A stretch of 64,000 nucleotides of DNA from Marinoscillum sp040222955 (lineage in GTDB: Bacteria > Bacteroidota > Bacteroidia > Cytophagales > Cyclobacteriaceae): contig NZ_JAVKCA010000007.1 in the NCBI RefSeq assembly GCF_040222955.1, forward strand, positions 682,001-746,000, written 5' to 3'. Position numbers and translations under genes: made by a program. Each line of letters opens with the position of its first letter. Position 1 is the first letter of the stretch. The notes under the pieces are model-generated. The model saw only the letters and a program-made list of their open reading frames with translations. It had not been told where the DNA came from and made no database searches. Positions 1-8,342 of this stretch are shown piece after piece.

Positions 1-1156
1 CATCGAGGTTTTGCCATGCCCTGCACCCGACAAACTTATTACCATCTCCGGCATCCAGCTTGCAGGCAAATCCATCGGCATTTTCTATAGAAGAATCTGC
101 GTTGTAAAACGAATCACAATTCAATACAGTGTTGTGGCTTGCGCCATTGCCAATCTGAAGTCCGGTATCTGCATTTTCATAAAAAGTGCAAAATTCAACC
201 AGATTGTTGTTTCCACTGATAAACATCCCATTATCTCCGGCGCCAAAAACATCAATGCCCTTTACATGCCAGTAGTCTCCGGAGAGCTGAAGTCCCCGGT
301 TGCTGGAGTTTTCAGTCATTGACGAAAAGTCAAACAGCGGTCTTTGGGTATCCTGAGGATAAGCAATGAGTGAAATAAGGTTGCCCTCGGTACCATCGCG
401 GCTCAAATTAATCTTGGCAGAGAAGGTGTAGGTGCCGCCCCGGATGTAGATTTTGTCTCCGGCATTCGCATTGGCTATAGCGCTGAGAATGTCCTCCGCC
501 GTACCTACTATGGTTCCGTCTGTACCTTCGTCAACCCCTGAGATAGAAATGATTTTCTCACCCACCACCCCAGAGGCATCGGTGGCCGATGCCCGTACTG
601 TGACAGAACCATTCTTAATAGGAGTCAAAACACCTGATGCGGAGATCTCAGCCAGAGCTTCATCCGAAACAGACCAAACTACCGCCTGGTTGTCGGCATT
701 GACCGGCAAAACTTCAGCACTAAAGGCTTGGGATCGGCCATCGCTAATATTATTTCCTTGTATTGAAATACGTTCTACCAATACCACCGGAGCCATTATA
801 CCCGACACATTAAATGATTTCTGAGTGGCTACTCCAGAGCCATCCTTGGCAGACGCTGTGACGGTAACCACCCCATTGGATACGGCAGTCAAAAGGCCAT
901 TTTCACTGATAGTAGCCACCGACTCATTTGATACTTTCCATTCAACCATTTGATTGGATGCATTGGCAGGAAGAATGACAGCCGTAAGCTGACTGGTTTC
1001 CCCATCTTCTATAAAATCGCCTTTGATGGAAATGTGGCTAACAAGTATCTGAAGCTGTTCCTCATTCTCCTTGCAGGATACAAAAATGACCATCAGACCA
1101 AGTAACAGACCAACTATGACTCCCGAATCAACCGCTATGCCTCTTTCTATATCCAT
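1..1156 (-). CDS. PL9-like pectate lyase lipoprotein with two Ig-like domains (3' end outside window)
   Basis: The reading frame opens at an ATG at 1156 and runs off the left edge, so the C-terminus is missing. The N-terminus has a hydrophobic stretch ending in FVSC, a lipoprotein signal, so the protein is probably membrane-anchored. Two BIG2/Ig-like repeats follow (pattern 'PANASNQMVEWKVSNESVATI', then a second copy with 'PVNADNQAVVWSVSDEALAEI'). After them comes a right-handed beta-helix start: GDKIYIRGGTYTFSAKI, a row of N-rich coils, NADGFACKLDAGDGNKFVGC and RAWQNLD. That last block matches the Ca-binding and active-site region of PL9 polygalacturonate lyases (NADGFA.K...GN.F.GCRAW). It is the last visible gene of the pectin operon, 6 bp after the esterase gene. 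PL9 is inferred from motif recall; another beta-helix lyase family is possible. Confidence 0.8.
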   Translation of the reverse strand, partial: MDIERGIAVDSGVIVGLLLGLMVIFVSCKENEEQLQILVSHISIKGDFIEDGETSQLTAVILPANASNQMVEWKVSNESVATISENGLLTAVSNGVVTVTASAKDGSGVATQKSFNVSGIMAPVVLVERISIQGNNISDGRSQAFSAEVLPVNADNQAVVWSVSDEALAEISASGVLTPIKNGSVTVRASATDASGVVGEKIISISGVDEGTDGTIVGTAEDILSAIANANAGDKIYIRGGTYTFSAKINLSRDGTEGNLISLIAYPQDTQRPLFDFSSMTENSSNRGLQLSGDYWHVKGIDVFGAGDNGMFISGNNNLVEFCTFYENADTGLQIGNGASHNTVLNCDSFYNADSSIENADGFACKLDAGDGNKFVGCRAWQNLD

Positions 1157-1162
1157 TTAAGC

Positions 1163-2074
1163 TTAATTATCATGCTCTAAAATTGTATCATTTAAAAATT
1201 TGATCACCTCCGCCACAGTGGCATCAAACCAAGGTGACAACAACCAAAAGGAATGAGGAGCATCTTCGAATACCCTAACTGCTGCATAGGTGCCGGCTTT
1301 TTCCAGAACCTGCATGTATTCCTGTCTTCCAGCAAGAAATCTTGGGTATTTGCTCCCCAAAAATAAGGTAGGTGGTGTAGAGGCTGAGACATGTGTCAGT
1401 GCCGAAGCTTCCTGCCATAACTCAGGCACTTCTTCGTAGGTACCTCCAAGCCATTGTGCAGCCATAGCTCCTTCCTCGGAATCAGGATGTTTAAAAGCCA
1501 AAACACCATCTATATCAACTATCGCCTGAACGTCGGTCGTAATTCCCAGGAGGGTCGCCAACTGTCCACCGGCAGAACATCCCAGTATAACCATACGGTT
1601 CGTATTCATACCCATTGCTTTCGACCGATCTCGCGTCCATTGCAGCGCATCCTTCAAATCTTCAATGGCTGCAGGATAGAGTGCTTCCATCGACAGGCGA
1701 TATTCAGGCACCATAACCAAATAGCCTGCTTCGGCCAGTCGCTCAGCCATGGGAGTCATTAAGCCAGGGGATCCCGCTCTCCACCCTCCTCCATGAATCA
1801 TCAAAATAGCGGCGGAAAACCTCCTCTCTTTAGGTGTGAATAGATTGGCCACCAAACTTCGGTAACCCAGATCCTTGTAAACCACGTCAAAAGTGGACAT
1901 CACCGATTCTGGATAGTTGGGTTCAACTCCCTGAATATCCAAACTGGGATAATGTCTGAGCGCTTTGGCAACTGTATGTGCTACGGTATAGCTGGTGTCC
2001 CGGGGCACTTGTCCGGCAACAACCCATCCTGCGGCCAAGAGAAGGATTAACAGACTAGTCCTGAACCAACTCAT
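1163..2074 (-). CDS. Secreted alpha/beta-hydrolase esterase, probably acting on pectin esters
   Basis: A 303-residue protein with an N-terminal signal segment (residues 1-21) and an alpha/beta-hydrolase fold of the acetyl-esterase/BD-FAE type. The oxyanion motif HGGGW is at 94-98, the nucleophile elbow GCSAGG places the serine at 167, and the probable catalytic His is H274 in DAPHSFW. The usual strand with the catalytic Asp reads LFLGSKYPRFLAGR, with no Asp in the expected position, so the acid residue is uncertain. The start overlaps the end of the upstream pectate lyase gene by 20 bp, which argues for translational coupling. Removal of acetyl, methyl or feruloyl groups from pectin is inferred from context only. 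Confidence 0.8.
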   Translation of the reverse strand: MSWFRTSLLILLLAAGWVVAGQVPRDTSYTVAHTVAKALRHYPSLDIQGVEPNYPESVMSTFDVVYKDLGYRSLVANLFTPKERRFSAAILMIHGGGWRAGSPGLMTPMAERLAEAGYLVMVPEYRLSMEALYPAAIEDLKDALQWTRDRSKAMGMNTNRMVILGCSAGGQLATLLGITTDVQAIVDIDGVLAFKHPDSEEGAMAAQWLGGTYEEVPELWQEASALTHVSASTPPTLFLGSKYPRFLAGRQEYMQVLEKAGTYAAVRVFEDAPHSFWLLSPWFDATVAEVIKFLNDTILEHDN

Positions 2075-3362
2075 TCAAATAGACCTCAATGTTCGTATAA
2101 TGCTCCATCAATCCAATCTCCGCAGAATCATCTTTTTTCTTATTCAAATGCTTTCTTTTTTCCCATTTGTCCGGCATACCATCCTGATCGGTGTCCTTTG
2201 AGGCTTTGCCTTGCTTGAGTACGGGCCATCCCCCCACCTGATCAGGGGTGTCTATGATCCCTGTACCAAAAGTAGCCGTCCCACTTCGGGCCTCTCTGAC
2301 AATGCGAAGGTCTATCTCATCCCTGCATAAGCTGGCGCCCGCTTCATTCAGCACCTCATCAAAAGCTTCCCTGGCTGATGTTTCAGGTATTTCCGTTACC
2401 GACACAGGATTATCCAGCCTGACTAACTTCTGTTCGTCGTCCTCCACATTTACACCTTCCCAGTTGTCCTTGGTCACCTCATCATCATCTGCCAGAACAT
2501 TCCCTTCCACGTAAAACTGCCCAAAAGGCTCATATGGATCAAGGATCTTATCCTTTTTAGACCGGGTAGCCGGCCCCGGCTTGTAGTAATTACTGACCAC
2601 ATTGTGCTGGCCTTTTTCCCCGCCATAGGAGTTGTTTTCCTGCCAATTGTAGATCACATTGTTTCTGAAATCCACAATCTCCTCAGCTGGCTGTTTATGG
2701 TACCTTGACCCATTGAAACGAGGGTTTCTGCTCTTGTGATGTGCGAACAAATTATGATGAAAAGAGGCTTTTTTGCCTCCCCAAATTCCCCCATAGCCAT
2801 GTTCTCCCTTCTTATGAACTGATTTGTTCAGACTCTCTGTGATCATACAGTACTGCACCGTGAGCCATTCATTATCATAAAAAGTAGCACATTCGTCCGT
2901 ACCCCAGCTAAACGTACAGTGATCTACTATGATGTTTTTATGTCCGATAATGCTAATGGCATCATCCTGAACACCTTCCACATCCCCCATTCTGGAGCGG
3001 ATATAGCGGATGATCACATTGTCGGCGCTGACTTTTATGGGGTAGTTTCGCACGGTAATACCACTCCCGGGCGCACTCTGACCCGCAATGGTCAGGTCAC
3101 CATTATTCACTTTGAGTTCAGACTCTAACAGAATGGTACCTGAGGTAGCAAATACCACGATCCGCGGTCCCTCAGACTCTAACGCCGCCCTGAAACTGCC
3201 CGGACCACTATCGTTCAGATTACTCACCACCAGCACCGCACCTCCCCGACCGCCGGTAGTATATTTACCAAAACCCTCGGCACCCGGGAAAGCAAGATCC
3301 TGAGATCGACAGATCAGGTGAAGCCCAAAAAACAAAAAGAAAAACAATGTACGATATCTCAT
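2055..3362 (-). CDS. Pectate lyase, polysaccharide lyase family 1
   Basis: Cleaves polygalacturonate by beta-elimination in the periplasm or outside the cell. After a signal peptide (FFFLFFGLHLICRSQ) the protein begins with AFPGAEGFGKYTTGGRGG, the hallmark N-terminus of Bacteroidota PL1 lyases. Beta-helix coils follow, with VDHCTFSWGTDE, a HHNLFAHHKSRNPRF segment carrying the PL1 catalytic arginine region, and FRNNVIYNW. A short tail DTDQDGMPDKWE resembles a thrombospondin type-3 calcium repeat. The ATG at 3362 was chosen over an upstream TTG at 3380 because it directly precedes a typical signal peptide. It lies downstream of the repeat protein with a 117-bp gap that contains a hairpin, and overlaps the esterase gene by 20 bp. 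Confidence 0.92.
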   Translation of the reverse strand: MRYRTLFFFLFFGLHLICRSQDLAFPGAEGFGKYTTGGRGGAVLVVSNLNDSGPGSFRAALESEGPRIVVFATSGTILLESELKVNNGDLTIAGQSAPGSGITVRNYPIKVSADNVIIRYIRSRMGDVEGVQDDAISIIGHKNIIVDHCTFSWGTDECATFYDNEWLTVQYCMITESLNKSVHKKGEHGYGGIWGGKKASFHHNLFAHHKSRNPRFNGSRYHKQPAEEIVDFRNNVIYNWQENNSYGGEKGQHNVVSNYYKPGPATRSKKDKILDPYEPFGQFYVEGNVLADDDEVTKDNWEGVNVEDDEQKLVRLDNPVSVTEIPETSAREAFDEVLNEAGASLCRDEIDLRIVREARSGTATFGTGIIDTPDQVGGWPVLKQGKASKDTDQDGMPDKWEKRKHLNKKKDDSAEIGLMEHYTNIEVYLNELVQD

Positions 3363-3424
3363 GCCCACTCTACTACCCAAACTCAGGATTTTGATTCAAA
3401 AAATTAGAAGCCCAACACTGATAG

Positions 3425-3470
3425 CGGTAATAGCAGGAACACCACTAGGATGTTCCTGTTACTATTACCG
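3425..3470 (-). terminator. Strong intercistronic hairpin
   Basis: Inner arms CAGGAACA (3434-3441) and TGTTCCTG (3451-3458) and outer arms CGGTAATAG (3425-3433) and CTATTACCG (3462-3470) form a 17-bp stem with a 3-nt bulge and a 9-nt loop. On the minus strand there is no immediate U-tract; a run of six Ts comes about 24 nt later. It may be an attenuator, a processing site or an mRNA end stabiliser between the T9SS repeat protein and the pectate lyase. Confidence 0.45.
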
Positions 3471-3479
3471 GGGACTCTC

Positions 3480-6400
3480 TTATTCTTTCCAGAATTTTCT
3501 GGTCACCTTCTTACCTTCAGCGGTAAATTCAATCACATACATGCCCTCCGACAGGGTAGTAAGATCTATTTCCACCCCTTCACTGTTTTGCAAAAGCTTA
3601 TATGAATTCACTCTGACTCCACCCAAGGTATAAAGTGATAGTTGCTGGTTATTTTGCAGGGCCTTACCTTTTATGAAAATTCTATCCGTGGCTGGATTGG
3701 GCCACATTTTGAATAGATCATCATCGAAAGAGGCCCCTAAAACCACTCCTGCTTCTGTACTTCCTGATAATGAAAAGGAAACGGCATCAACTCCTACGCT
3801 GCTATGTACAAGACTGCCACTATGGCTACCTTCTGTAAGTGCATTGAGCCTTATGTAAATTGTAGTGCTTGCAACGTTTCCATCCAGAGGGGCAAGTGAA
3901 AGTGAACTCAACCACAGCTCTCCGTTAAATGAAATCTCAAAGCCTTGTGGCACTGAAATCTCGAGTTTGCTAGCAAGATTAGTGGCTGACACTATATAAC
4001 TCTGAGGATCTGATGGCTGATTCAGGTTTTGAGAAAAAGCAACAAACTCCCCTGAAGCAATAATTCCGGGATCAGGAATCGTCTCTCCCGTTACAGCAAG
4101 CAGTACATCGGTCGCTCCGGTAGATGAATGAACAATATTTCCATTGTACTGTCCCGTTTCAGTTCCGTTCAACCTCACATAGACACTGGTTGAGTTAATA
4201 ACTCCCTCGCTATCCGGAGCAATACTAATGGTCTCACTCCAGATGGTGTTATCGAGGGATACCTCGTAACTATCCGGAGCAGTAATAGTCAGGTCTGCAA
4301 CCAGGTAGACCGCAGTGATGGAGTAAGATTGCGATTCGGAAACCGAGCTCACGCTTTCTTTGAATGGCTCAAGCGCTCCGCTCACGCTGATTTCAGGCAC
4401 TATTGTCATTCCGGTAAGGGAAACAGCCTTTGTGGTACTGCCACTCACCAAAGTAACAGCTCCGTTAAATGTGCCAAGCTCGGCAGAATTTAACCTGACG
4501 TAGATGGTGGTCTCGGCAACTGTACCTTCAACATTGCTCAAGACCAAAGGATCTGTGGTAAACGCATCCGTCTCACTCAGTGAAAGTTCATACCCATTGG
4601 ATGCCGTAATGGTCATATCCGTACTAAGATCACTACCCGATACACTAAAAGACTTAGCGGCAGTTGGTGTTCCCAGATGTTGGACGAATTCAGAAAGAGC
4701 AGCCGGGGCAGTAATCACCGGTGTAGGGCCCTCATCGTCACCCGTAAACTGTGCTGGCAGTCGTGATTGTGAGGGGGAGTAAGCCCCTGTCACATCATGA
4801 ATGACATAATCCACATAGGCCGAGTAAGTCGGACTACTATTTCCATCTCCAAACCGGTAGTAATTAGAGCCTGTCGTGGTGGTGGTAGTGGCAGTGAGTA
4901 CTGGTAAAGGATTTTCATTTAAGTAAATTTTCACAATACCTTCTGTTCCACTACTCGCGTCTATAGTCATGCGATATACATTCCACTGAGATACGTTTAG
5001 CTCCTCGGAGAGGTCCACAGAAGCTCCCGAGCGCTGTAAGCTAAGCTCTCCGTTAGATCGGATATTCAGCTGATCCCGAAACCCATTGATGTGCATGTCT
5101 ATGTCCGTGAGACGATCTGCAGTCAGATCCTTTGCTTTCACTCTCATCACCACGGTAGCCGCTGTTGGTACAGGGTCAAAATCAGAAGTTTTGTACATAC
5201 CTGAGGCATCTGCTCCATCTAATGCCAGTAAGTTATTGCCAACGCTTACCGGATCAGCTTCTATGGCCCAGATGGTACCAGAGCCATTGCTGGCACTCCA
5301 GGCTGGGTCAGCTGCGTCTGGCAGTTCATTAGCATTATAAATAGCCCACTCACCCACGGGTGGCTTTGTTACCTCATTAGGCAATCTGGTTTGTTCAGGA
5401 GAAAATGCCCCGGTAACATCATAACTTACATAGTCCACATATGCCGAGTAGGTTGGGCTACTATTGCCGTCTCCGAAGCGGAAATAATTGGAGCTAGTAG
5501 TGGTAGTGGTAGTGGCAGTAAGCACCGGATAAGGGTTCTCATTCAAGTAGATCTTTACAATCCCCTCTGTACCACTACTCGCATTGATTGTCATGCGATA
5601 TACATTCCACTTATTCACGTTTAAAACTCCGGATAAATCTACAGAAGCACCGGAGCGCTGGAGACTCAACTCTCCAGAAGATCTGATATTCAATTGATCT
5701 CTAAAACCATTGATGTGCATGTCGATATCGGTCAAACGATCCGCAGACGGATCTTTGGCTTTGACACGCATCACCACTGTCACACCAGTAGGTGTCGGGT
5801 CAAAATCTGAGGTCTTGTACATCCCTGAAGCATCCGCTCCATCCAGCGAGAGAAGATTATTGCCCACCCTTACCGGGTCTGATTCGATGGCCCAGGTAGT
5901 TCCTGATCCATTGCTGGCACTCCAAGCAGGATCGGCCGCATCTGGCAATTGATCCGCATGATAAATGGTCCATGCCCCCACGGGAGGTTTGGTCAGATCA
6001 TTGGGTAAGCGAGTTTGTGCTGGTGAAAATGCTCCTGTGACATCATAGCTCACATAATCCACATAAGCGGAGTAAGTCGGACTACTATTTCCATCTCCAA
6101 AGCGAAAGTAATTTGAGCTTGTAGTGGTAGTTGTAGTGGCTGTAAGAACCGGAAAGGGATTTTCATTTAAGTAAATCTTCACAATCCCCTCAGTACCACT
6201 CGAGGCATCTATGGTCATACGGTAAACATTCCATTGGGAGGTATTTAACAGACCCGATAAATCTACAGAAGCACCTGAGCGCTGTAAGCTCAACTCACCA
6301 GAGGATCGGATATTCAATTGATCCCTAAAACCATTGATGTGCATATCTATATCTGTCAATCGATCAGCCGTAAGGTCCCTACCTTTGACCCGCATGACAA

Positions 6401-6698
6401 CCGTCACTCCAGTAGGTACCGGATCAAAATCTGAAGTTTTGTACATTCCTGAAGCATCCGCCCCATCCAACGCCAACAAGTTGTTGCCTACCCGAACCGG
6501 GTCAGACTCTATCGACCAGGTAGTACCTGATCCATTGCTGGCACTCCAGGCCGGGTCAGCGGCATCTGGCAGCTCATCAGCATTGTAAATTGTCCATTCA
6601 CCAACTGCAGGTTGGTTTGGGTCATCCTGAGACCATGCTCCCGTAACCGACAGGGCACATAGCATTAGAATTGATAATATATTGGATAACAGTTTCAT
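3480..6698 (-). CDS. T9SS-secreted protein with three 208-residue repeats and Ig-like repeats; function unknown
   Basis: About 1,072 residues from the ATG at 6698, which begins a signal peptide (MKLLSNILSILMLCALS...). An in-frame ATG at 6722 would add eight charged residues. Three nearly identical 208-residue units follow, each starting near GEWTIYNADELPDAADPAWS and holding a DIDMHINGFRDQLNIRS core, a threonine run and FRFGDGNSSPTYSAYVDYV. The pattern suggests a beta-sandwich of laminin-G or carbohydrate-binding type. Then come three repeats of about 100 residues (ITASNGYELSLS...TIYVRLN), and a C-terminal T9SS sorting domain with MWPNPATDRIFIKG and SEGMYVIEF. No catalytic motif was recognised. 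Its place between the DUF5123 lipoprotein and PL1 suggests multivalent pectin binding at the cell surface, which is inference. Confidence 0.8.
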   Translation of the reverse strand: MKLLSNILSILMLCALSVTGAWSQDDPNQPAVGEWTIYNADELPDAADPAWSASNGSGTTWSIESDPVRVGNNLLALDGADASGMYKTSDFDPVPTGVTVVMRVKGRDLTADRLTDIDMHINGFRDQLNIRSSGELSLQRSGASVDLSGLLNTSQWNVYRMTIDASSGTEGIVKIYLNENPFPVLTATTTTTTSSNYFRFGDGNSSPTYSAYVDYVSYDVTGAFSPAQTRLPNDLTKPPVGAWTIYHADQLPDAADPAWSASNGSGTTWAIESDPVRVGNNLLSLDGADASGMYKTSDFDPTPTGVTVVMRVKAKDPSADRLTDIDMHINGFRDQLNIRSSGELSLQRSGASVDLSGVLNVNKWNVYRMTINASSGTEGIVKIYLNENPYPVLTATTTTTTSSNYFRFGDGNSSPTYSAYVDYVSYDVTGAFSPEQTRLPNEVTKPPVGEWAIYNANELPDAADPAWSASNGSGTIWAIEADPVSVGNNLLALDGADASGMYKTSDFDPVPTAATVVMRVKAKDLTADRLTDIDMHINGFRDQLNIRSNGELSLQRSGASVDLSEELNVSQWNVYRMTIDASSGTEGIVKIYLNENPLPVLTATTTTTTGSNYYRFGDGNSSPTYSAYVDYVIHDVTGAYSPSQSRLPAQFTGDDEGPTPVITAPAALSEFVQHLGTPTAAKSFSVSGSDLSTDMTITASNGYELSLSETDAFTTDPLVLSNVEGTVAETTIYVRLNSAELGTFNGAVTLVSGSTTKAVSLTGMTIVPEISVSGALEPFKESVSSVSESQSYSITAVYLVADLTITAPDSYEVSLDNTIWSETISIAPDSEGVINSTSVYVRLNGTETGQYNGNIVHSSTGATDVLLAVTGETIPDPGIIASGEFVAFSQNLNQPSDPQSYIVSATNLASKLEISVPQGFEISFNGELWLSSLSLAPLDGNVASTTIYIRLNALTEGSHSGSLVHSSVGVDAVSFSLSGSTEAGVVLGASFDDDLFKMWPNPATDRIFIKGKALQNNQQLSLYTLGGVRVNSYKLLQNSEGVEIDLTTLSEGMYVIEFTAEGKKVTRKFWKE
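4746..6617 (-). repeat. Three in-frame tandem repeats of 624 bp
   Basis: The same blocks recur at an exact spacing of 624 bp: for example the segment encoding DIDMHINGFRDQLNIRS lies near 5086, 5710 and 6334. No indels disturb the period. The third (C-terminal) unit carries slightly more substitutions, such as VIHDVTGAYSPSQ instead of VSYDVTGAFSPAQ. Similarity at DNA level is high, pointing to recent duplication or ongoing homogenisation. Confidence 0.9.
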
Positions 6699-6779
6699 AA
6701 TATCATTGAATTTTATGTCCATTAGTGAATATCACTGTTTCATATTGTTTGATTGAAGGGCGTATTGGCCTTATCATTC

Positions 6780-8336
6780 TTATTGTCTCCAGCGAGATGG
6801 TCCTACTTCTTCATCAATCAGGTTCTGATTGGTAATAGTAAAATCTGCATTTGCCGGATCTACAAAACCAGGGTTAGCTTCTGTCGCATCCACTTCACCC
6901 GGATCAGTGTATTCACCTTCCCATAAACCAATTGTATTGAAGTAGTAATTATCTCTGTAATTCAATGACACTTCCTCGCTGATATCGCCTTCCCTTGAAA
7001 AGTTTCCATAGATGGCTCCACCACTACCCTCAATACCCGTTTCCACAAACAGACATTTGCTAACCTCAAGCGAGGTGCCACCTCCGGACATTCTAAAGAA
7101 CCCTCTGTTGTTGCTATTGTCGGCGATACAAGCCCTATAGAAAGTACAATTCCTAAATGCCACATCAGCTGCCACTTGCATTCGCAGGAGTGTTCGTATG
7201 CCATTGGCAATGGTGGAATTCTCTATCGTAAGAGATCCGACAGCTCCTCCCCTGAAGTCGAAACCATCGCCTCCTCCACCGGGAATATCATGGATGTAGG
7301 TGTCAGAAATGACAATGTCTCCATAGGTTCCTCCACTGTTGCTATAGAGGATATTGTTGCTATAGCCACTGATTTCACAGCCTTGAACAACCAGGGTACC
7401 CAGGTTGCACTCTGAGGCAGAAGCATTGAACATTTGACCATAGTCATCTTGCCCTTGTATATTGAGATACCTCAGTGTAATGGAGCTTACTGGAGTACCA
7501 CAAGAAAACTGCCCAATAATCACTGGCATGTCGTACCATTTCTGCCCTTCGATAACTATGGACTTTGTAATCTCTTTTCCTCCAAGGTTATAGGTGCCTG
7601 CTGCTAATATAAGTATCGCCCCCTCTTCCGAGGCATCAATAACGGCACTTAGGTCATCATTAGCGGTAACATTGGCCTCCTTCAAAGTAGAAAAAGTCAC
7701 TGTCCCTCTTCTTTTGATGCCGTTGTACAAGGTCACGATATAATCCGTTGCTCCAGAAAGCCCATCGATTCTGGCTTCTCCTGCGGCTACCTGAGCCGCT
7801 GAAATCTGTACCAATGTATTGCCTGGCACCACTAACAGGTGAGTTACTTCACTTCCTGGCTGCCAAACTACCGTAGCGTAAGTGTCCTGTACATTTTCAC
7901 CTGGCAGTGGGAGGAAAATCTGCTCCGCATCCGTCCGCGCGGTGACGATGGCCCAGTTAGACTCTTCCAGCCCTTCAGTCACTGCTCTCACTCTGGCCGA
8001 ATAGCGGGTCTCACCCGAGAGGGATTCTGTATAGGTAATGGTTCCGGCTGTGGGTATATCGTCTACTACAGCAGTGCTGACGGGATCACCAGAAAACCGA
8101 AGGCTATCCTGAAAGAACTCAATAACGTATTGGTCAACATCAGGATCTGCGGTCCAGCTAAGCTCTATATCTACCTGGTTACGCACCCGGGCTTCAAGTC
8201 CTACCGGAGCAAATGCCCTCGATTTTGTGAGTTCTTCAATGACCGGATCTATGTCATCCTCGCAAGCCATAGGCACCAGTGAAAGTGCGCATAGCAAGAT
8301 TCCTGTGAATTTTTTAATTCTGGTATACATATTCAT
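6780..8336 (-). CDS. Surface lipoprotein with fibronectin type III and DUF4957/DUF5123-like beta-helix domains
   Basis: A 518-residue protein with a lipoprotein signal ending in LVPMAC (Cys25). Residues of about 45-135 and 140-220 look like two fibronectin type III domains (VDIELSWTADPDVDQYVIEF...; ATVVWQPGSEVTHLLVV). The rest is a beta-helix with many short N/G-rich turns and NCTFYRACIADNSNNRGFF, the pattern of DUF4957 and DUF5123 proteins that follow SusD in pectin loci. It occupies the SusE/F position, 6 bp after the SusD gene, so a role as a surface glycan-binding protein for pectin is likely. A weak lyase activity cannot be ruled out, but no catalytic residues were recognised. Confidence 0.8.
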   Translation of the reverse strand: MNMYTRIKKFTGILLCALSLVPMACEDDIDPVIEELTKSRAFAPVGLEARVRNQVDIELSWTADPDVDQYVIEFFQDSLRFSGDPVSTAVVDDIPTAGTITYTESLSGETRYSARVRAVTEGLEESNWAIVTARTDAEQIFLPLPGENVQDTYATVVWQPGSEVTHLLVVPGNTLVQISAAQVAAGEARIDGLSGATDYIVTLYNGIKRRGTVTFSTLKEANVTANDDLSAVIDASEEGAILILAAGTYNLGGKEITKSIVIEGQKWYDMPVIIGQFSCGTPVSSITLRYLNIQGQDDYGQMFNASASECNLGTLVVQGCEISGYSNNILYSNSGGTYGDIVISDTYIHDIPGGGGDGFDFRGGAVGSLTIENSTIANGIRTLLRMQVAADVAFRNCTFYRACIADNSNNRGFFRMSGGGTSLEVSKCLFVETGIEGSGGAIYGNFSREGDISEEVSLNYRDNYYFNTIGLWEGEYTDPGEVDATEANPGFVDPANADFTITNQNLIDEEVGPSRWRQ

Positions 8337-8342
8337 CCTTTT

